DNA of 29,049 nt from CAYHYG01 sp964360835 (GTDB taxonomy: Bacteria > Patescibacteriota > Patescibacteriia > UBA1558 > 2-01-FULL-52-15), in the NCBI GenBank assembly GCA_964360835.1, contig CAYHYG010000011.1:1-29049 (forward strand). Reading direction: 5' to 3'. The notes below the pieces were generated by a model. That model worked only from the letters and a program-made list of their open reading frames with translations. It did not search any database and had not been told where the DNA came from. Shown in pieces: positions 21,847-27,491 of the stretch (within the stretch, counting starts at the first letter, position 1; each line of letters opens with the position of its first letter). The position numbers were made by a program, and so were the translations under genes.

Positions 21847-22380
21847 TTAATCTACTGCTTCATCTTTCTCCCACCACGTCTTTGGTTGCCGTTCAGCCAA
21901 AGCTGGGAGAAGATTCTCCCTGTTGAACTTTCTGCCCTTTGGTACCGCCAGAAAAACGCACATACCCACTGACCATTTAAACTTGCTTGGCTCTTCGCGT
22001 AGGACGAGATTTCCATGCTCATTGAAGAAAGTAAAATGGTCACCGCCAACTCGGATGGTAGTAAGGCCAGCGGTGTACAAAAAGCTCATACACGCATACT
22101 TTCCCACCTTTTTAAACCAGGCTAAGTATTCTATCAGATTCACAGGTCGCAAGTTATCAGTCTCAAGCAGACTGATCACCTCTGTCGTTGAAAATCCAAC
22201 AAAATCATTTTCGTGCCAGCGAACCACTCCGGTCTTCTTGATGCCTCTAACTTCCCAGAGGGGGTCACTAGAAAGAATGCGATTCCTATCCCGTTTGGTC
22301 ATCTCGATTCCAAAAGCATCAATCATCTCCACTAGCGAGAGATCGTAATTGACCAGCACCTTTTCGATAACCTTTACCAT
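21847..22380 (-). CDS. Unknown protein, paralogue of its operon neighbour (gene 2)
   Basis: 177 residues from the ATG at 22380, preceded by AAAGGTGG at a suitable distance; a GTG at 22389 overlaps that site and is less likely. It shares a layout with the upstream gene: N-terminal (V/F)(N/D)(Y/F)DLSL.E(M/I)ID..G, a central LRPVNLIEYLAWF (gene 1: FRSANVVEHLFWC), and C-terminal MCVFLAVPKGRKFNRENLLPAL (gene 1: PIFLVAPKQKTFSRINLL). No signal peptide, membrane segment or catalytic motif is visible. I recall unannotated Parcubacteria proteins with similar 'SL.EMI..G' and 'LRPA.L.ELLAF' blocks, but no function. It starts 17 nt after the gene 1 stop. Confidence 0.75.
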   Translation of the reverse strand: MVKVIEKVLVNYDLSLVEMIDAFGIEMTKRDRNRILSSDPLWEVRGIKKTGVVRWHENDFVGFSTTEVISLLETDNLRPVNLIEYLAWFKKVGKYACMSFLYTAGLTTIRVGGDHFTFFNEHGNLVLREEPSKFKWSVGMCVFLAVPKGRKFNRENLLPALAERQPKTWWEKDEAVD

Positions 22381-22397
22381 TGTCTCCACCTTTCATG

Positions 22398-22850
22398 TTA
22401 GAGAAGATTGATCCGAGAAAAAGTCTTCTGCTTCGGCGCTACCAAAAAGATTGGATCTGCTGGCCAAGTAAAAAGAACATGAGACGCCCTGCTTAGGGTA
22501 ATATTCTGACATATGCTGGACAAGAATCTGTCTCCGGTATCAAAAGGAAATGTCGTCCCTAAAGATGTCACCTTTCTATGAGCTCCCGCTCCGGCACACC
22601 AAAACAAATGCTCAACCACATTAGCTGATCGGAAACCATCCGTCTGTATCCTGACTGTCACTTCTAAAAGGTTCTTTCCTAATCCCTCCGGATATTGCCA
22701 CAACCCGAGTTCCACCTGCTCTACACCGCCCGGACTAAAGGTCAAATCTGGTATCTGGGGCACGCGAGACCTTCTCACCTCATGTAAACCAAGCTGGTCA
22801 ATAATCTCATGCAACGACAAATCAAAATCAACCTCAACCGAGCGGAGCAT
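22398..22850 (-). CDS. Unknown protein, first gene behind the SAM riboswitch (gene 1)
   Basis: 150 residues from the ATG at 22850, chosen because AAAGGCGGG lies 6-7 nt upstream. In-frame upstream starts would either lack a ribosome site or lie in the leader terminator. The N-terminus LRSVEVDFDLSLHEIIDQLGLHEVRRSRVPQIPDLTF, the centre FRSANVVEHLFWCAGAGAH and the end FTWPADPIFLVAPKQKTFSRINLL align with the downstream paralogue. No known domain is recognised. The start codon is 36 nt after the second leader terminator, so expression depends on reading through the SAM-controlled leader. Confidence 0.75.
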   Translation of the reverse strand: MLRSVEVDFDLSLHEIIDQLGLHEVRRSRVPQIPDLTFSPGGVEQVELGLWQYPEGLGKNLLEVTVRIQTDGFRSANVVEHLFWCAGAGAHRKVTSLGTTFPFDTGDRFLSSICQNITLSRASHVLFTWPADPIFLVAPKQKTFSRINLL

Positions 22851-22885
22851 GTCATACCCGCCTTTCATGTCAAAGAACCTTAACG

Positions 22886-22919
22886 AAAAAATCACGCTTT
22901 CTTAGAGAAAAGGCGTGAT
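22886..22919 (-). terminator. Second leader terminator (T2) before the SAM operon
   Basis: On the minus strand ATCACGC/GCGTGAT (7 bp) encloses a 15-nt loop with an inner TTT/AAA helix, followed directly by TTTTTT. This is a canonical intrinsic terminator lying between the riboswitch and the first gene, so it acts as an attenuator or as the end of a short leader RNA. Confidence 0.85.
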
Positions 22920-22945
22920 GCTGTCTACGATACGTCGAATACGCG

Positions 22946-22980
22946 CTTATAAAAATAAATAAAGTCGCAGTAATTGCGAC
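22946..22980 (-). terminator. Riboswitch expression-platform terminator (T1)
   Basis: On the minus strand GTCGCA-ATTAC-TGCGAC is followed by TTTATTTATTTTT. The 5' arm overlaps the last 2 nt of P1. It competes with an antiterminator: GATACGTCG (22985-22977) is perfectly complementary to CGACGTATC (22937-22929). Confidence 0.75.
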
Positions 22981-23100
22981 GTATCCTTAGCTTCCAAGCA
23001 TCTTCGCCTCATTCTATGAGGCCGGAATTTGCACCAAACTTAATTGGTTGCAGGTAGAGCGTCGGGCCGGTCCCTTAGCATCTCTACTCTCTGGATACGT
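22979..23100 (-). promoter_or_regulatory. SAM riboswitch aptamer (S-box/SAM-I clan)
   Basis: Read on the minus strand, the core follows the S-box consensus. P1 is ACGTATCC/GGATACGT (23100-23093 with 22986-22979). P2 is GTAGAG/CTCTAC with AGGGACCGGCCCGACG inside. Then come CTGCAACC, a short P3 (ACCAA/TTGGT), GGTGCAAATTCCGG, and P4 GCCTCAT/ATGAGGC. The conserved J4/1 segment GAAGAT..AAGG is split by a small hairpin GCTTGGAAGC, which standard SAM-I lacks. This suggests a SAM-I/IV- or SAM-IV-like variant. The aptamer binds S-adenosylmethionine and normally turns genes off when SAM is plentiful. Bacillus-type members precede methionine and SAM genes; here unknown genes follow. Confidence 0.88.
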
Positions 23101-23122
23101 AATTGATTCAGTTGGTATCTGG

Positions 23123-23150
23123 AGTATAGCAGAACAAAAAAATTTGTCAA
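23123..23150 (-). promoter_or_regulatory. Strong promoter of the SAM-riboswitch operon
   Basis: On the minus strand TTGACA (23150-23145), a 16-nt T-rich spacer and TATACT (23128-23123). Initiation near 23116 places P1 of the riboswitch about 16 nt into the transcript. Confidence 0.85.
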
Positions 23151-23189
23151 GTTTGAGATAGTTATAAATCGTTGCTTTTACTCAAAAGA

Positions 23190-23195
23190 TATACT
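23190..23195 (+). promoter_or_regulatory. Possible -10 box of ruvA
   Basis: TATACT ends 11 nt before the ruvA ATG, so the transcript would carry only a few untranslated bases. No good -35 is visible. The sequence TAGCCCAT occurs just before or at the start codon here and upstream of polA. Confidence 0.35.
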
Positions 23196-23206
23196 ACAGT
23201 TAGCCC

Positions 23207-23788
23207 ATGATTGGCTTTCTCAAAGGTACCATTATCCTAATCAAAGACCGCTTCCTGCTGCTGGAAGTCAACAGTATTGGCTATCAGATTTTCATGACTT
23301 CGCAAATGATTGAGCAATTGAAGATTGGGGCTTCCCTTTCGGTTTTTACCCAACATCAAGTACGCGAAGATTCTCAGGAGCTCTATGGTTTTCAGACCTG
23401 GGAGGAGTTGGAGTTTTTCCAACAACTGGTCAGTATCTCCGGTGTCGGACCCAAGAGCGCTCTGGCTGTGATGTCTTTGGCACCGTTAGAAGAAATAAAA
23501 AAAGCTGTTGTCCACGGTGACCCTGCAATCTTACAACGCGTTTCTGGTGTTGGTAAAAAGACAGCCGAGCGCATCATTGTCGAGCTGAAAGAAAAAATTA
23601 AATTTAGCACGCCTCTAGATCCGACCACCATGACCAATGTTGGTGACGAACAAGTGATGGAAGCTTTACAGTCGCTTGGTTATCGCGATCGTGATATTCG
23701 TCATGTCCTACCGCAACTACCAGTAGAAATGACTAATGTAGGTGAACGTGTCAAAGAAGCACTCAAACGTTTAAGTCAATCCGTTTAG
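23207..23788 (+). CDS. ruvA: Holliday junction DNA helicase subunit RuvA
   Basis: 193 residues, family length. The N-terminal OB domain (MIGFLKGTIILIKDRFLLLEVNSIGYQI, then LYGFQTWEELEFFQQLVSISGVGPKSALAVM) leads into two helix-hairpin-helix motifs (ISGVGPKSAL, VSGVGKKTAERIIVELK). A short C-terminal RuvB-binding domain follows (EQVMEALQSLGYRDRDIRHVLPQL). RuvA tetramers hold four-way junctions for RuvB. ruvB and ruvC are not in the window. The gene ends in TAG and is followed after 2 nt by the femX-like gene. Confidence 0.96.
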   Translation: MIGFLKGTIILIKDRFLLLEVNSIGYQIFMTSQMIEQLKIGASLSVFTQHQVREDSQELYGFQTWEELEFFQQLVSISGVGPKSALAVMSLAPLEEIKKAVVHGDPAILQRVSGVGKKTAERIIVELKEKIKFSTPLDPTTMTNVGDEQVMEALQSLGYRDRDIRHVLPQLPVEMTNVGERVKEALKRLSQSV

Positions 23789-23790
23789 TC

Positions 23791-24810
23791 ATGGAAGTTT
23801 CTCTCAATATCAGACCTAATCAAGAGTTTCTCAACCGCTTTCCTGTCGGTGCTTTTCTGCAATCACGTTTCTGGTCACGGGTCTTGACGTTACAAGGGAT
23901 AAAAAATTGGCAACTCAATGTGGTGCGTCATCAAGAAGTCGTAGCCCATTGTCTACTCTACAGTCACAAATTACCATTTGGTAAGAGTTACCTCTACGCA
24001 CCGAAAGGACCATTAATTAATCTGTCTGAACCAACGGAAGTTAAAGAAACTTTCGCTCTGATCTTAAGTCAAATCCGTGACATCACCATCGCCACAGAAA
24101 AACGTCAGGAAATTTTCTGTCGCCTCGAACCAAATATTGCTCCGCCACCACTCGACATCCCTTGGCAAGCTACCACCAATATTCAACCAACCACCACTCT
24201 TATAATTGATTTAGAGCAATCAACTGAAAATATCTTTGCTCAGTTCAAAGAAAAAGCCCGCTACAATATCCGCGTAGCGGAAAAAAAGAACTTGACTGTA
24301 GAATGGGGCCACGATGAAAAAGCTTTGAAACAATTCACCACCCTGACCAAAAAAACGTCTCTGCGTCATCGGATCAAAAGTCATGAATCACAGCATTACC
24401 GAGCCATACTGGAAGCAAGTGGCGATGATGGCATTACCCGTATCGCCTGGATCACCTATAACAATAAGCCAATCGCTGCCCACCTCTATATTTTCTTTGG
24501 CTCCACCGTCACCTACTTGCACGGAGCTATGGACTATCGTCAGCGTAACCTCATGGCACCTTACGTACTGCATTGGCAAGCTATCCAACAGGCTAAACAA
24601 GAAGGTTTCAAATATTATGATATGTGGGGCCTAGCTCCGGCCGATGGTTCTAAACCTAGCTGGGAAGGATTTAGTCGTTTCAAACGCGGCTTTGGCGGCC
24701 AAGAATTGGTAGCACCCGGAGCTTTCGATTTTATCTATATACCCACTTGGTATAACGTTTATTCTCAGCTTAGAAACTTCAAATCAACCGTCAGAAACCT
24801 GCGACCATGA
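23791..24810 (+). CDS. FemAB/FemX-type peptidoglycan bridge aminoacyltransferase
   Basis: 339 residues with the double GNAT fold of the Fem family. The N-terminal half has FLQSRFWSRVLTLQGIKNWQL and the family motif YLYAPKGPLINL. The second half has IDLEQSTENIFAQFKEKARYNIRVAEKKNLTVEW, FTTLTKKTSLRHRIKSHESQHYRAILEA, IAAHLYIFFGSTVTYLHGA and YYDMWGLAP. Fem enzymes move amino acids from aminoacyl-tRNA to the stem peptide of lipid-linked peptidoglycan precursors. The gene overlaps the start of the murE-like gene by 4 bp (ATGA), a strong sign of joint action on stem peptides. Confidence 0.9.
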   Translation: MEVSLNIRPNQEFLNRFPVGAFLQSRFWSRVLTLQGIKNWQLNVVRHQEVVAHCLLYSHKLPFGKSYLYAPKGPLINLSEPTEVKETFALILSQIRDITIATEKRQEIFCRLEPNIAPPPLDIPWQATTNIQPTTTLIIDLEQSTENIFAQFKEKARYNIRVAEKKNLTVEWGHDEKALKQFTTLTKKTSLRHRIKSHESQHYRAILEASGDDGITRIAWITYNNKPIAAHLYIFFGSTVTYLHGAMDYRQRNLMAPYVLHWQAIQQAKQEGFKYYDMWGLAPADGSKPSWEGFSRFKRGFGGQELVAPGAFDFIYIPTWYNVYSQLRNFKSTVRNLRP

Positions 24811-26129
24811 CACTCAAAAAAATGATCACCAATCTGATGCCGCCTCAGCTGATTTCTCTTTATCATTGGACTCTAGCTAAGCTAGCGGCTCTGTATTATG
24901 GTTTTCCCAGTGAAAAAATGATTGTCATAGGAGTCACTGGAACTTCTGGCAAATCAACAACCTGCGAAATCATCTGGCGACTCCTGCAGTCGACCGGTCA
25001 ACCGGCAGGTCTGGCCTCTGGCATTCATTTTTTTGATGGGAAAGTAGACGAACAAAATAATACCAAAATGACGATGGTAGGACGTTTTCGTCTGCAACAC
25101 TTATTGCGACAAATGGTCGATAATAACTGCAGTTACGCTGTGATTGAGGTTACCTCACTCGGCATTAGTCAGTATCGACATCTAGGAATTCATTTTGATA
25201 TTGTCTTGATAACAAATTTCTGGTCCGAACACGACGACGCGCACGGAGGGTTTGAAAATTATCGTTTGGCCAAAGCCAATCTGGTTAAAAGCATGATGAA
25301 ACATCCTGTCAAAAAGATTGCCGGCGCGCCGACACAACGCATTGCTATCACCAATGCCGATGATCAATACCATGATTTCTTTGAACGCCTGCCGGCTGAC
25401 AGTCACCCGGCTTATAGTCTGAAGCACGGCGGTGAGAATATTCTCTGGGCTGAAAATATTCAGAGCAATATTAATGGCAGCGATTTTAGCATCAGCGATA
25501 TTCCGTTTCATATTAATCTGCCAGGCGAACACAATATCTATAATGCTTTGGCAGCTCTCACTATCGCCAGAGCTCTTGGTTTTAATCTTCAGGACTGCGC
25601 TAAAAATTTACCAAGTGTGCGCGGTATTCCTGGCAGATTAGAATTTATTGATGAAGGTCAGAATTTCAGCGTCATTGTGGACTATGCCTTTGAGCCCAAA
25701 GCTATGCGTAAGCTCTATGACGTTATCACCGCCTTACCCCATAATAAAATTATCCATGTCCTCGGTACCACTGGCGGAGGTCGCGACGCCAAGCGCGGCG
25801 CCATCCTCGGCAGTATGGCGGGCCAATTTGCTGATTATGTGGTGGCCACCGATGAAGATCCTTATGATGATAATCCTCTAGACCTGATTCAACGGGTCGT
25901 CCGCGGTGCGACCAGTGTCGGCAAAAAATTAGATGACAATCTATTTATTGAGGTTGATCGTCGCGAGGGCATTGCCAAGGCCATGAGCTTAGCTCAAGCT
26001 GGCGATGTAGTCTTGCTCACTGGCAAAGGATCAGAAGGCACCATGGCTGTGGCTGATGGTAAGCTAATCCCCTGGGATGATCGTCGGGTAGCTAGAGAAG
26101 TTATACAGAACAAACCCAGGGTTAATTAA
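24807..26129 (+). CDS. Mur ligase, MurE-like (UDP-MurNAc-tripeptide synthetase type)
   Basis: 440 residues. The ATP-binding loop is VTGTSGKST. Other Mur ligase marks are IEVTSLGISQYRHLGI, ITNFWSEHDDAHGGFENYRLAKANL, NLPGEHNIYNALAALTIAR, RGIPGRLEFIDEGQNFSVIVDYAFEP and LTGKGSEGTMAVADGKLIPWDDR. The region that selects the third amino acid (DNPR in meso-diaminopimelate-adding MurE) reads ATDEDPYDDNP, so the substrate cannot be assumed to be diaminopimelate. The N-terminal UDP-binding domain is short, compared with ~490 residues in E. coli MurE. It is coupled to femX upstream and lies 7 nt before a PLP enzyme. I leave the symbol empty because the substrate is unclear. Confidence 0.88.
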   Translation: MTLKKMITNLMPPQLISLYHWTLAKLAALYYGFPSEKMIVIGVTGTSGKSTTCEIIWRLLQSTGQPAGLASGIHFFDGKVDEQNNTKMTMVGRFRLQHLLRQMVDNNCSYAVIEVTSLGISQYRHLGIHFDIVLITNFWSEHDDAHGGFENYRLAKANLVKSMMKHPVKKIAGAPTQRIAITNADDQYHDFFERLPADSHPAYSLKHGGENILWAENIQSNINGSDFSISDIPFHINLPGEHNIYNALAALTIARALGFNLQDCAKNLPSVRGIPGRLEFIDEGQNFSVIVDYAFEPKAMRKLYDVITALPHNKIIHVLGTTGGGRDAKRGAILGSMAGQFADYVVATDEDPYDDNPLDLIQRVVRGATSVGKKLDDNLFIEVDRREGIAKAMSLAQAGDVVLLTGKGSEGTMAVADGKLIPWDDRRVAREVIQNKPRVN

Positions 26130-26136
26130 GTGTGGT

Positions 26137-26952
26137 ATGAAGGCACGATCGGGAAATACACCCGTAATAACTATTGAGTCCCTGCAAAGAAAATATAATT
26201 TACCAAAATTATATGTTAAGGATGAGTCTAGAAATCCTTTTGGGACATTCAAAGACAGGCGCTCAGAAGATATTATTGAACGCTCCTTACAAAAAAAGAT
26301 ACATACTCTAGTTTTAATCACTGCCGGTAACGCTGGTTATTCTTTGGCGAATTATGCCAAGAATACCAAACTAAAAGTTGTTTGTATCGTAGATAAAAAA
26401 ATTTCATCATTAATTCTTGCCAAATTAACCTCGACGTCTGCAATAGTCATACGTCTTGACTTATCAAAACAACGACTTACGTCGGATCAACTTATTAAAA
26501 TGGCACGAATAACTAGTAACGAAAAGATTTGGGATGTTACTAATGGCTGGGAGCAAAGTTATGAAGCTATTATCAAAGAAATTGCCAGACTGAAGCCTAA
26601 ATATATTGTTACGCCTGTCGGGAGCGGAGAATCGTTTGTAGGATTATATAATGGAATAAAAAAATTTAAGCTGATATCCACCTTAATAGGAATTACATCC
26701 GGTAAACATCCTTCGATAGCCGATAAGTTAAATGCGGGTTGGACACCATACAGTGATAAGTTAAGAATGATAACTAAGGAAAATCATTCATTGATTAAGC
26801 TGCCAGAAGCTGACATTAGACGATCGTATACCTTGGCCAAACAATATCTAACCTGTGAACCTTCAAGCGCTCTCGTTTTTGGAGTTTTGGACAGACCAAT
26901 ATTTAAAAATCAGGATACGGTAGTTATTATTAATTCAGGAAGGACTAAATAA
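26137..26952 (+). CDS. PLP-dependent fold-type II enzyme, threonine-synthase-like
   Basis: 271 residues. GNTPVITI, then KDESRNPFGTFKDRRS contains the Schiff-base lysine (Lys39) in the (S/T)FKDR context of threonine synthase relatives. ITAGNAGYSLANYA is the PLP-ring loop, VTPVGSGESFVGLYNGI the phosphate-binding Gly loop, and VVIINSGRTK the C-terminal cap. It is shorter than threonine synthase (usually 350 residues or more) and lacks its N-terminal extension. It could therefore be a lyase, deaminase or diaminopropionate-type synthase. By eye its sequence is more AT-rich than its neighbours (runs of AAA/TTA codons), which may mean later acquisition. The position 7 nt after the murE-like stop suggests a role in amino-acid supply for the cell wall; that is inference. 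Confidence 0.82.
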   Translation: MKARSGNTPVITIESLQRKYNLPKLYVKDESRNPFGTFKDRRSEDIIERSLQKKIHTLVLITAGNAGYSLANYAKNTKLKVVCIVDKKISSLILAKLTSTSAIVIRLDLSKQRLTSDQLIKMARITSNEKIWDVTNGWEQSYEAIIKEIARLKPKYIVTPVGSGESFVGLYNGIKKFKLISTLIGITSGKHPSIADKLNAGWTPYSDKLRMITKENHSLIKLPEADIRRSYTLAKQYLTCEPSSALVFGVLDRPIFKNQDTVVIINSGRTK

Positions 26953-27015
26953 TCCACAGGAAACAGTCGAATTTACCACTTTCTACAAACTCTACCTGTG
27001 GATAAGCTGTTAGCT

Positions 27016-27051
27016 AAAGACGGAAAAACTGCCTATTTCTTCGTCTTTTTT
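27016..27051 (+). terminator. Probable terminator after the PLP enzyme gene
   Basis: AAAGACG (27016-27022) pairs with CGTCTTT (27042-27048) and continues into TTTTTT. The loop is large (about 19 nt), so strength is uncertain. Confidence 0.5.
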
Positions 27052-27146
27052 CATTTCTTGACAACTTTCGCCTCAATTGAATTGTAGATATCATGCTAAG
27101 ATTAGCCATTTATACTTAATATTAATCAAAATCTGAGGTCAAACCA

Positions 27147-27175
27147 TTGACAGCGCCTGCTCTGGCTGGTATTAT
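27147..27175 (+). promoter_or_regulatory. Sigma-70-type promoter of rpoB
   Basis: Perfect TTGACA (27147-27152), a 17-nt GC-rich spacer and TATTAT (27170-27175). Initiation near 27182 gives a leader of about 310 nt before the rpoB ATG. Confidence 0.8.
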
Positions 27176-27181
27176 AGACGC

Positions 27182-27491
27182 ATGAATTTTTTGGCTAACC
27201 TAAAGTTTTTAGGCTAAGTCAGATAGGTAAATCCCTATCCGAGTCTTTCTCGGTAGGGATTTATTTGTCCCGCAGATAAAGGCGGGATTTGTGCTCAATA
27301 AGGATTATCTTTGAGCTTCCAGTCATAGATTGGACCAGGTCAGATGACTCGGTCGGTCGAATGATCGGATAGATTCCATTAAGATCATATCTCAATGGAA
27401 ATTTCTCCACCCCTAGCGCCACGTCAAAACGTGGTCGCCGCGTCCGACGCGGGGGTAGGGATTTAATAAGCCCCTCTAATAATCAAGCTCA
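27182..27491 (+). promoter_or_regulatory. Long structured 5' leader of rpoB
   Basis: No ORF is convincing. Visible hairpins in order are CCTAAA-GTT-TTTAGG near 27200; AAATCCCTA/TAGGGATTT with inner CCGAG/CTCGG (27229-27262); TCCCGC/GCGGGA (27268-27287); GCTCAA/TTGAGC (~27293-27316); TCCATT..AATGGA (~27375-27399); CCACGT-CAAA-ACGTGG (27419-27434); and CCGCGT-CCG-ACGCGG (27438-27452). ACCCC and GGGGT around the last two can close a multibranch structure. No T-tract terminator precedes the ATG, so control would be by translation, RNA processing or protein binding. Confidence 0.6.

Noticed and set aside
26953..27146. Replication origin near the DnaA-like boxes
   Set aside because: Only two boxes and no dnaA, dnaN or AT-rich unwinding region; the following gene is rpoB.
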